Translations under genes and position numbers: made by a program
Notes under the pieces: generated by a model
Databases searched by the model: none
Told to the model about the DNA's origin: nothing
Seen by the model: the letters and a program-made list of their open reading frames with translations, nothing else
From: Megamerina dolium
Lineage: Eukaryota; Arthropoda; Insecta; Diptera; Megamerinidae
Assembly (NCBI GenBank): GCA_963854835.1
Contig: OY978525.1
Location: 51,567,429 to 51,631,428 of the forward strand
Direction: 5' to 3'
DNA: 64,000 nucleotides
Shown: piece after piece, positions 50,780 through 62,048 of the stretch
How positions within the stretch are numbered: the stretch's first letter is position 1
Layout of the letters: every line of letters begins with the position of its first letter

Positions 50780-53700
50780 CGTGAAAAATACAGATTGTAG
50801 CCGAAATATATTGTTTCAAAAACAAGTAAATATAAAATCCATTATTTTCATTTAAAAATCGTGAAAAATACAGATTGCAGCCGAAATATACTGTTTTGAG
50901 GAGGCTTGAACAAGTTAATTCAAAATCCATTATTTTCACTAAAAATCGTGTAAAATGCAGATTTTGAAAATAGTGAAATATACAGATTTTGAAAATCGTG
51001 AAAAATACAGATTGTACCCAAAATATATTGTTTCAAAAACAAGTAAATATAAAATCCATTATTTTCATTTAAAAATCGTGAAAAATACAGATTGTAACCG
51101 AAATATATTGTTTTGAGGAGGCTTGAACAAGTAATTCAAAACACATTATTTCTTCTAAAAATCGTGAGAAATACAGATTGTAGCCGAAATATATTGTTTC
51201 AAAAACAAGTAAATATAAATCCATTATTTTCATTTATTTCACTAAAAAGCTTGAAAAATACAGATTGTGGCCGAAATATATTGTTTTGAAGGGGCTTGAA
51301 CAAGTAAATCCAAAATCTACTATTTTCACTAAAAATAGTGAAAAATATAGTTTGTGGCCGAAACATATTGTTTTGAAGGGGCTTGAACAAGTAAATCCAA
51401 AATCCAAAATTTTCATTAAAATTCGTGAAAAATACAGATTGTGGCCGAAATATACTGTTTTGAGGAGGCTTGAACAAGGAAATTCAAACCACATTATTTC
51501 TTCTATAAATCGTGAAAAATACAGATTGTGGTCGAAATATATTGTTTTGAGGAGGCTTGAACAAGTAAATTCAAAACACATTATTTCTTCTAAAAATCGT
51601 GTAAAATACAGATTGTGGTCGATATATATTGTTTTGATGGGGCTTGAAAAAGTAAATCCAAAATCCATAATTTTCATTAAAAAAACGTGAAAAATACAGT
51701 GTGGCCGAAATATATTCTTTTGAAGAGGCTTGAACAAGTAAATTCAAAATCCACTATTTTCACTAAAAATCGTGACAAATACAGATTGTGGCCGAAACAT
51801 ATTGTTTTGAAGGGGCTTGAACAAGTAAATCCAAAATTCATAATTTTCATTAAAAAAACGTGAAAAATACAGATTGTGGCCGAAATATATTGTTTTGAAT
51901 GGGCTTGAACAAGTATATTACATTATTTTCATTAAATATCGTGAAAAATAAAGATTATGACCGAAATATACTGTTTTGAGGAGGCTTGAACAAGTAAATT
52001 CAAAACACATTATTTCTTCTAAAAATCGTGAAAAATACAGATTGTGGCCGAAATATATTGTTTCGAAGGAGCTTGAACAAGTAAATCCAAAATCCATAAT
52101 TTTCATTAAAAAAACGTGAAAAATACAGAGTGTGGCCGAAATATATTGTTTTGAAGAGGCTTGAACAAGTAAATTCAAAATCCACTATTTTCAATAAAAA
52201 TCGTGACAAATACAGAGTGTGGCCGAAATATATTGTTTTGAATGGGCTTGAAAAAGTATATTTAAAATACATTATTTTCATTAAATATCGTGAAAAATAC
52301 AGATTATGGCCGAAATATACTGTTATGAGGAGGCTTGAACAAGTAAATCCAAAATCCATAATTTTCATTAAGAAAACGTGAAAAATACAGATTGTGGCCG
52401 AAATATATTGTTTGAAAAACAAGTAAATTTAAAATCCATTATGTTCATTAAAAAATCGTAACAAATACAGATTGGGCCCGAAATGTATTTTTTGAAGGGG
52501 CTTGAACAAGTAAATTCAAAACACATTATTTCTTCTAAAAATCGTGAAAAATACAGATTGTAGCCGAAATATACTGTTTTGAGGTGGCTTGAACAAGTTA
52601 ATTCAAAATCCATTATTTTCACTAAAAAGCTTGAAAAATACAGATTGTAACCGAAATATATTGTTTTGAGGAGGCTTGAACAAGTAAATTCAAAACACAT
52701 TTTTTCTTCTAAAAATCGTGAAAAATACAGATTGTAGCCGAAATATACTGTTTTGAGGAGGCTTGAAAAAGTTAATTCAAATCCATTATTTTCACTAAAA
52801 AGCTTGAAAAATACTGATTGTAACCGAAATATATTGTTTTGAGGAGGCTTGAACAAGTAAATTCAAAACACATTTTTTCTTCTAAAAATCGTGAAAAATA
52901 CAGATTGTGGCCGCAAAATATTGTTTCAAAAACAAGTAAATATAAAATTCATTATTTTCATTAAAAAATCGTGAAAAATACAGATTGTAGCCGAAATATA
53001 CTGTTTTGAAGAGGCTTGAACAAGTTAATTTAAAATCATGATTTTCACTAAAAAGCTTGAAAAATACAGATTGTAACCGAAATATATTGTTTTGAGGAGG
53101 CTTGAACAAGTAAATTCAAAACACATTTTTTCTTCTAAAAATCGTGAAAAATACAGATTGTAGCCGAAATATACTGTTTTGAGGAGGCTTGAAAAAGTTA
53201 ATTCAAATCCATTATTTTCACTAAAAAGCTTGAAAAATACAGATTGTAACCGAAATATATTTTTTTGAAGGGGCTTGAACAAGTAAATTCAAAATCCACT
53301 ATTTTCACTAAAAATCGTGAAAAATACAGTTTGTGGCCGAAACATATTGTTTTGAAGGGGCTTGAACAAGTAAATCCAAAATCCATAACATAATTTTCAT
53401 TAAAAAAATGTGAAAAATACAGATTGTGGCCGAAACATATTGTTTTGAAGAGGCTTGAACAAGTAAATTCAAAGTGCATTATTTTCATTAAAAAATCGTG
53501 AAAAATACAGATTGTAGCCGAAATATATTGTATGAAAAACAAGTAAATTTAAAATCCATTATGTTCATTAAAAAAAAGTAACAAATACAGATTGGGCCCG
53601 AAATGTATTGTTTTGAAGGGGCTTGAACAAGTAATTTAAAATACATTATTTTCATTAAAAATCGTGTAAAAACAGATTTTGAAAATCGTGAAAAATACAG

Positions 53701-54243
53701 ATTGTGGCCGAAACATATTGTTTTGAAGGGGCTTGAACAAGTAAATCCAAAATCCATAATTTTCATTAAAAATAGTGAAAAATACAGATTGTGGCCGAAA
53801 TATATTGTTTGAAAAACAAGTAAATTTAAAATCCATTATGTTCATAAAAAAATCGTAACAAATACAGATTAGGGCCGAAATGTATTGTTTTGATGGGGCT
53901 TGAACAAGTAATTTAAAATACAGTATTTTCATTAAAAATCGTGCAAAATACAGATTGTGGCCGAAATATATTGTTTTGAAGAGGCTTGAACAAGTAAATT
54001 CAAAGTGCATTATTTTCATTAAAAAATCGTGAAAAATACAGATTGTAGCCGAAATAAATTGTTTGAAAAACAAGTAAATTTAAAATCCATTATGTACATT
54101 AAAAAAAAGTAATAAATACAGATTAGGCCCGAAATGTATTGTTTTGAAGGGGCTTGAACAAGTAATTTAAAATACATTATTTTCATTAAAAATCGTGTAA
54201 AATACAGATTTTGAAAATCGTGAAAAATACAGATTTTGAAAAT
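50780..54243. repeat. 3.5-kb HOR family, unit 6 (3464 bp)
   Basis: Carries the same start-of-unit monomers as unit 5, with the central block at 51.20-51.74 kb (offset 3925 from unit 5) and the gtgacaaatacag set at 51.9-52.4 kb. It retains the rare atgcagattttgaaaatag form (50955), shared with unit 5 but not with units 1-4. Confidence 0.85.
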
Positions 54244-55775
54244 CGTGAAAAATACAGATTGTAGCCGAAATATATATTTTCAAAAACAAGTAAATATAAA
54301 ATCCATTATTTTCATTTAAAAATCGTGAAAAATACAGATTGCAGCCGAAATATACTGTTTTGAGGAGGCTTGAAGAAGTTAATTCAAAATCCATTATTTT
54401 CACTAAAAATCGTGTAAAATACAGATTTTGAAAATCGTGAAAAATACAGATTTTGAAAATCGTGAAAAATACAGATTGTACCCGAAATATATTGTTTCAA
54501 AAACAAGTAAATATAAAATCCATTATTTTCATTAAAAATCGTGAAAAATACAGATTGTGGCCGAAATATATTGTTTGAAAAACAAGTAAATTTAAAATCC
54601 ATTATGTTCATAAAAAAATCGTAACAAATACAGATTGGGCCCGAAATGTATTGTTTTGATGGGGCTTGAACAAGTAATTTAAAATACAGTATTTTCATTA
54701 AAAATCGTGCAAAATACAGATTGTGGCCGGAATATATTGTTTTGAAGAGGCTTGAACAAGTAAATTCAAAGTGCATTATTTTCATTAAAAAATCGTGAAA
54801 AATACAGATTGTAGCCGAAATATATTGTTTGAAAAACAAGTAAATTTAAAATCCATTATGTTCATTAAAAAAAAGTAACAAATACAGATTGGGCCCGAAA
54901 TGTATTGTTTTGAAGGGGCTTGAACAAGTAATTTAAAATACATTATTTTCATTAAAAATCGTGTAAAATACAGATTTTGAAAATCGTGAAAAATACAGAT
55001 TTTGAAAATCGTGAAAAATACAGATTGTAGCCGAAATATATTGATTCAAAAACAAGTAAATATAAAATCCATTATTTTCATTTAAAAATCGTGAAAAATA
55101 CAGATTGCAGCCGAAATATACTGTTTTGAGGAGGCTTGAACAAGTTAATTCAAAATCCATTATTTTCACTAAAAAGCTTGAAAAATACAGATTGTAACCG
55201 AAATATATTGTTTTGAGGAGGCTTGAACAAGTAAATTCAGAACACATATTTTCTTCTAAAAATCGTGAAAAATACATATTGTGGCCGAAATATATTGTTT
55301 TGAAGAGGCTTGAACAAGTAAATTCAAAGTGCATTATTTTCATTAAAAAATCGTGAAAAATACAGATTGTAGCCGAAATATATTGTTTGAAAAACAAGTA
55401 AATTTAAAATCCATTATGTTCATTAAAAAAAAGTAACAAATACAGATTGGGCCCGAAATGTATTGTTTTGAAGGGGCTTGAACAAGTAAATTCAAAACAC
55501 ATTATTTCTACTAAAAATCGTGAAAAATACAGATTGTAACCGAAATATATTGTTTTGAGGAGGCTCGAAAAAGTAATTCAAAACACATTTTTTCTTCTAA
55601 AAATCGTGAAAAATACAGATTGTACCCGAAATATATTGTTTCAAAAACAAGTAAATATAAAATTCATTATTTTCATTAAAAAATCGTGAAAAATACAGAT
55701 TGTAGCCGAAATATACTGTTTTGAAGAGGCTTGAACAAGTTAATTTAAAATCATGATTTTCACTAAAAAGCTTGA
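54244..55775. repeat. 766-bp partial duplication of the unit start
   Basis: The cgtgaaaaatacagattgta junction followed by a ttcaaaaacaag short monomer occurs at 54244 and 55010, with gattgcagccg boxes following in both. The second repeat diverges after about 55160 (agcttg in place of the 25-bp cluster), so only the left part is duplicated. Confidence 0.75.
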
Positions 55776-56088
55776 AAAATACAGATTGTAACCGAAATAA
55801 ATTGTTTTGAGGAGGCTTGAACAATTAAATTCAAAACACATATTTTCTTCTAAAAATCGGGAAAAATACAGATTGTGGTCGATATATATTGTTTTGATGG
55901 GGCTTGAACAAGTAAATCCAAAATCCATAATTTTCATTAAAAAAACGTGAAAAATACAGAGTGTGGCCGAAATATATTGTTTTGAAGAGGCGTGAACAAG
56001 TAAATTCAAAGTGCATTATTTTAATTAAAAAATCGTGAAAAATACAGATTGTAGCCGAAATATACTGTTTTGAGGAGGCTTGAACAAG

Positions 56089-56460
56089 TTAATTCAAATC
56101 CATTATTTTTACTAAAAAGCTTGAAAAATACTGATTGTAACCGAAATATATTGTTTTGAAGAGGCTTGAACAAGTAAATTCAAAATCCATTATTTTCATC
56201 AAAAATCGTGAAAAATACTGAATGTGGCCGAAATATATTATTTTGAGGAGGCTCGAACAAGTAAATTCAAAACACATTATTTTTTCTAAAAATCGTGAAA
56301 AATACAGATTGTGGTCGATATATATTGTTTTGATGGGGCTTGAAAAAGTAAATCCAAAATCCATTATTTTCATTAAAAATCGTGAAAAATACAGATTGTA
56401 GCCGAAATATATTGTTTTGAAGGGGCTTGAACAAATAAATTCACAATCCATTATTTTTTT
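56089..56460. repeat. Block shared with the 5.72-kb HOR
   Basis: The order here is aatactgattgtaacc, gaagaggcttgaac, tactgaatgtggccg, tattattttgaggaggctcg, ttattttttctaaaaatcg, gtggtcgatatatattg and gatggggcttgaaaaagta. This follows 27241-27603 and 22150-22506 monomer for monomer with a few base changes. It is absent from units 1-6 in between, so it marks exchange over at least ~28 kb or a shared ancestral arrangement lost elsewhere. Confidence 0.85.
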
Positions 56461-59400
56461 CTAAAAATCGTGAAAAATACAGATTGTAGCCGAAATATAC
56501 TGTTTTGAGGAGGCTTGAACAAGTAAATTCAAAACACATTATTTCTTCTAAAAATCGTGTAAAATACAGATTGTGGCCGAAACATATTGTTTTGAAGGGG
56601 CTTGAACAAGTAAATCCAAAATCCATAATTTTCATTAAAAAATCGTGTAAAATACAGATTGTGGTCGATATATATTGTTTTGATGGGGCTTGAAAAAGTA
56701 AATCCAAAATCCATAATTTTCATTAAAAAAACGTGAAAAATACAGTGTGGCCGAAATATATTCTTTTGAAGAGGCTTGAGCAAGTAAATTCAAAATCCAC
56801 TATTTTCACTAAAAATCGTGACAAATACAGATTGTGGCCGAAACATATTGTTTTGATGGGGCTTGAAAAAGTAAATCCGAAATCCATAATTTTCATTAAA
56901 AAAACGTGAAAAATACAGATTGTGGCCGAAATATATTGTTTTGAATGGGCTTGAAAAAGTATATTTAAAATACATTATTTTCATTAAATATCGTGAAAAA
57001 TACAGATTATGGCCGAAATATACTGTTTTGAGGAGGCTTGAACAAGTAAATCCAAAATCCATAATTTGCATTAAGAAAACGTGAAAAATGCAGATTGTGG
57101 CCGAAATATATTGTTTGAAAAACAAGTAAATTTAAAATCCATTATGTTCATTAAAAAATCGTAACAAATACAGATTGGGCCCGAAATGTATTTTTTGAAG
57201 GGGCTTGAACAAGTAAATTCAAAACACATTATTTCTTCTAAAAATCGTGAAAAATACAGATTGTAGCCGAAATATACTGTTTTGAGGTGGCTTGAACAAG
57301 TTAATTCAAAATCCATTATTTTCACTAAAAAGCTTGAAAAATACAGATTGTAACCGAAATATATTGTTTTGAGGAGGCTTGAACAAGTAAATTCAAAACA
57401 CATTTTTTCTTCTAAAAATCGGAAAAATACAGATTGTAGCCGAAATATACTGTTTTGAGGTGGCTTGAACAAGTTAATTTAAAATCATGATTTTCACTAA
57501 AAAGCTTGAAAAATACACATTGTAACCGAAATATATTGTTTTGAGGAGGCTTGAACAAGTAAATTCAAAACACATATTTTCTTCTAAAAATCGTGAAAAA
57601 TACAGATTGTAGCCGAAATATACTGTTTTTAGGAGGGTTGAACAAGTATATTCCAAACACATTATTTCTTCTACAAATTGTGAAAAATACAGATTTTGGC
57701 CGAAATATATTTTTTTGAAGGGGCTTGAACAAGTAAATTCAAAATCCACTATTTTCACTAAAAATCGTGAAAAATACAGTTTGTGGCCGAAACATATTGT
57801 TTTGAAGGGGCTTGAACAAGTAAATCCAAAATCCATAACATAATTTTAATTAAAAAAACGTGAAAAATATAGATCGTGGCCGAAATATATTGTTTTGAAG
57901 GGGCGTGAACAAGTAAATTCAAAGTGCATTATTTTCATTAAAAAATCGTGAAAAATACAGATTGTGGCCGAAATATATTGTTTGAAAAACAATTAAATTT
58001 AAAATCCATTATGTTCATTTAAAAAAAAGTAACAAATACAGATTGGGCCCGAAATGTATAGCTTTGAAGGGGCTTGAACAAGTAATTTAAAATACATTAT
58101 TTTCATTAAAACTCGTGTAAAAACAGATTTTGAAAATCGTGAAAAATACAGATTGTGGCCGAAACATATTGTTTTGAAGGTGCTTGAACAAGTAAATCCA
58201 AAATCCATAATTTTCATTAAAAATAGTGAAAAATACAGATTTTGGCCGAAATATATTGTTTGAAAAACAAGTACATTTAAAATCCATTATGTTCATAAAA
58301 AAATCGTAACAAATACAGATTAGGCCCGAAATGTATTGTTTTGATGGGGCTTGAACAAGTAATTTAAAATACAGTATTTTCATTAAAAATCGTGCAAAAT
58401 ACAGATTGTGGCCGAAATATATTGTTTTGAAGAGGCTTGAACAAGTAAATTCAAAGTGCATTATTTTTATTAAAAAATCGTGAAAAATACAGATTGTAGC
58501 CGAAATATATTGTTTGAAAAACAAGTAAATTTAAAATCCATTATGTGCATTAAAAAAAAGTAATAAATACAGATTGGGCCCGAAATGTATTGTTTTGAAG
58601 GGGCTTGAACAAGTAATTTAAAATACATTATTTTCATTAAAAATCGTGTAAAATACAGATTTTGAAAATCGTGAAAAATACAGATTTTGAAAATCGTGAA
58701 AAATACAGATTGTAGCCGAAATATATTGTTTCAAAAACAAGTAAATATAAAATCCATTATTTTCATTTAAAAATCGTGAAAAATACAGATTGCAGCCGAA
58801 ATATACTGTTTTGAGGAGGCTTGAACAAGTTAATTCAAAATCCATTATTTTCACTAAAAATCGTGTAAAATACAGATTTTGAAAATCGTGAAAAATACAG
58901 ATTTTGAAAATCGTGAAAAATACAGATTGTACCCGAAATATATTGTTTCAAAAACAAGTAAATATAAAATCCATTATTTTCATTAAAAATCGTGAAAAAT
59001 ACAGATTGTGGCCGAAATATATTGTTTTGAAGAGGCTTGAACAAGTAAATTCAAAACACATTATTTCTTCTAAAAATCGTGAAAAATACAGATTGTAGCC
59101 GAAATATACTGTTTTGAGATGGCTTGAACAAGTTAATTCAAATCCATTATTTTCACTAAAAGGCTTGAAAAATACAGATTTAAACCGAAATATATTGTTT
59201 TGAGGAGGCTTGAACAAGTAAATTCAAAACACATTTTTTCTTCTAAAAATCGTGAAAAATACAGATTGTAGCCGAAATATACTGTTTTGAAGAGGCTTGA
59301 CCAAGTTAATTTAAAATCATGATTTTCACTAAAAAGCTTGAAAAATACTGATTGTAACCGAAATATATTGTTTTGAGGAGGCTTGAACAAGTAAATTCAA

Positions 59401-60827
59401 AACACATATTTTCTTCTAAAAATCGTGAAAAATACAGATTGTAGCCGACATACTGTTTTGAGGAGGCTTGAACAAGTAAATCCAAAATCCATAATTTTCA
59501 TTAAAAAAACGTGAAAAATACAGAGTGTGGCCGAAATATATTGTTTTGAAGAGGCTTGAACAAGTAAATTCAAAATCCACTATTTTCACTAAAAATCGTG
59601 AAAAATACAGAGTGTGGCCGATATATATTGTTTTGAATGGGCTTGAAAAAGTATATTTAAAATACATTATTTTCATTAAATATCGTGAAAAATACAGATT
59701 ATGGCCGAAATATACTGTTTTGAGGAGCCTTGAACAAGTAAATCCAAAATCCATAATTTTCATTAAGAAAACGTGAAAAATACAGATTGTGGATGAAATA
59801 TATTGTTTGAAAAACAAGTAAATTTAAAATCCATTATGTTCATTAAAAAATCGTAACAAATACAGATTGGGCCCGAAATGTATTTTTTAAAGGGGCTTGA
59901 ACACGTAAATTCAAAACACATTATTTCTTCTAAAAATCGGAAAAATACAGATTGTAGCCGAAATATACTGTTTTGTAGAGGCTTGAACAAGTTAATTTAA
60001 AATCATGATTTTCACTAAAAAGCTTGAAAAATACAGATTGTAACCGAAATATATTGTTTTGAGGAGGCTTGAACAAGTAAATTCAAAACACATATTTTCT
60101 TCTAAAAATCGTGAAAAATACAGATTGTAGCCGAAATATACTGTTTTGAGGAGGCTTGAACAAGTAAATTCCAAACACATTATTTTTTCTACAAATTGTG
60201 AAAAATACAGATTGTGGCCGAAATATATTTTTTTGAAGGGGCTTGAACAAGTAAATTTAAAATCGACTAATTTCACTAAAAATCGTGAAAAATACAGTTT
60301 GTGGCCGAAACATATTGTTTTGAAGGGGCTTGAACAAGTAAATCCAAAATCCATAACATAATTTTCATTAAAAAATCGTGAAAAATACAGATTGTGGCCG
60401 AAATGTATTGTTTGAAAAACAAGTAAATTTAAAATCCATTATGTTCATTAAAAAAAAGTAACAAATACAGATTGGGCCCGAAATGTATTGCTTTGAAGGG
60501 GCTTGAACAAGTAATTTAAAATACATTATTTTCATTAAAAATCGTGTAAAAACAGATTTTGAAAATCGTGAAAAATACAGATTGTAGCCGAAATATATTT
60601 TTTTGAAGGGGCTTGGACAAGTAAATTCAAAATCCACTATTTTCACTAAAAATCGTGACAAATACAGTTCGTGGACGAAACGTATTTTTTTGAAGGGGCT
60701 TGAACAAGTAAATTCAAAATCCACTATTTTCACTAAAAATCGTGAAAAATACAGTTTGTGGCCGAAACATATTGTTTTGAAGGGGCTTGAACAAGTAAAT
60801 CCAAAATCCATAATTTTCATTAAAAAT

Positions 60828-61161
60828 GGTGAAAAATACAGATTGTGGCCGAAATATATTGTTTGAAAAAGAAGTAAATTTAAAATCCATTATGTTCATA
60901 AAAAAATCGTAACAAATACAGATTGGGCCCGAAGTGTATTGTTTTGATGGGGCTTGAACAAGTAAATCCAAAATCCATAATTTTCATTAAAAATGGTGAA
61001 AAATACAGATTCTGGCCGAAATATATTGTTTGAAAAACAAGTAAATTTAAAATCCATTATGTTCATAAAAAAATCGTAACAAATACAGATTGGGCCCGAA
61101 ATGTATTGTTTTGGTGGGGCCTGAACAAGTAATTTAAAATACAGTATTTTCATTAAAAATC
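60828..61161. repeat. 167-bp dimer (80+87), two copies
   Basis: The aaaaatggtgaaaaatacag anchor occurs at 60828 and 60995, exactly 167 bp apart. The two copies differ at a few bases (gaaaaagaagt versus gaaaaacaagt; gaagtgt versus gaaatgt; gatgggg versus ggtgggg). The same pair recurs at 63403 and 63570, so the dimer was already duplicated before the larger unit was copied. Confidence 0.9.
61131..61140 (+). other. Uninterrupted copy of the retrotransposon target site
   Basis: The phrase ggtggggcctgaacaag followed by taatttaaaatacag is intact here. The paralogous position 2,575 bp to the right reads ggtggggcctgaacaag then taattt and continues as a pure T run. The insertion point is therefore taattt/aaaatac, in the last ~300 bp of an otherwise matching repeat copy. 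Confidence 0.8.
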
Positions 61162-61593
61162 GTGCAAAATACAGATTGTGGCCGAAATATATTGTTTTGA
61201 AGAGGCTTGAACAAGTAAATTCAAAGTGCATTATTTTCATTAAAAAATCGTGAAAAATACAGATTGTAGCCGAAATATATTGTTTGAAAAACAAGTAAAT
61301 TTAAAATCCATTATGTTCATTAAAAAAAAGTAACAAATATAGATTGGGCCCGAAATGTATTGTTTTGAAGGGGCTTGAACAAGTAATTTAAAATACATTA
61401 TTTCTTCTAAAAATCGTGAAAAATACAGATTGTAGCCGAAATATATTGCTTCAAAAACAAGTAAATATAAATCCATTATTTTCATTTATTTCACTAAAAA
61501 GCTTGAAAAATACAGATTTTGGCCGAAATATATTGTTTTGAAGGGGCTTGAACAAGTAAATCCAAAATCTACTATTTTCACTAAAAATAGTGA

Positions 61594-62000
61594 AAAATAT
61601 AGTTTGTGGCCGAAACATATTGTTTTGAGGAGGCTTGAACAAGTAAATCCAAAATCCAAAATTTTCATTAAAATTCGTGAAAAATACAGATTGTGGCCGA
61701 AATATACTGTTTTGAGGAGGCTTGAACAAGGAAATTCAAACCACATTATTTCTTCTATAAATCGTGAAAAATACAGATTGTGGTCGAAATATATTGTTTT
61801 GAGGAGGCTTGAACAAGTAAATTCAAAACACATTATTTCTTCTAAAAATCGTGTAAAATACAGTTTGTGGCCGAAACATATTGTTTTGAGGAGGCTTGAA
61901 CAAGTAAATCCAAAATCCAAAATTTTCATTAAAATTCGTGAAAAATACAGATTGTGGCCGAAATATACTGTTTTGAGGAGGCTTGAACAAGTAAATTCAA
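61594..62000. repeat. 261-bp (3-monomer) local duplication
   Basis: The rare aaaattcgtgaaaaatacag anchor occurs at 61676 and again at 61937, 261 bp (3 x 87) apart. Both are preceded by tttgtggccgaaacatattg and an aagtaaatccaaaatccaaa tail. Other units of the family have a single copy. Confidence 0.85.
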
Positions 62001-62048
62001 AACACATTATTTCTTCTAAAAATCGTGAAAAATACAGATTTTGAAAAT

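Larger units (their letters stand above)
54244..58694. repeat. 3.5-kb HOR family, unit 7 (4451 bp, hybrid)
   Basis: The unit starts normally and contains the unit-start junction twice (54244 and 55010, 766 bp apart). It then lacks the tagtgaaaaatatag central block present in its neighbours. In its place, 56089-56451 carries the tactgaatgtggccg and aggaggctcgaacaag set otherwise seen only at 21.65, 22.27 and 27.37 kb. It also has more private substitutions than units 2-3. Confidence 0.8.
58695..62048. repeat. 3.5-kb HOR family, unit 8 (3354 bp)
   Basis: Carries the unit-start monomers, the tgaatgggcttgaaaaagta set (59.6-59.7 kb), the gtgacaaatac set (60.65 kb), then two local amplifications: a 167-bp dimer pair (60828/60995) and a 261-bp trimer pair (61676/61937). 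The central tagtgaaaaatatag block lies near 61.58 kb. Confidence 0.82.
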
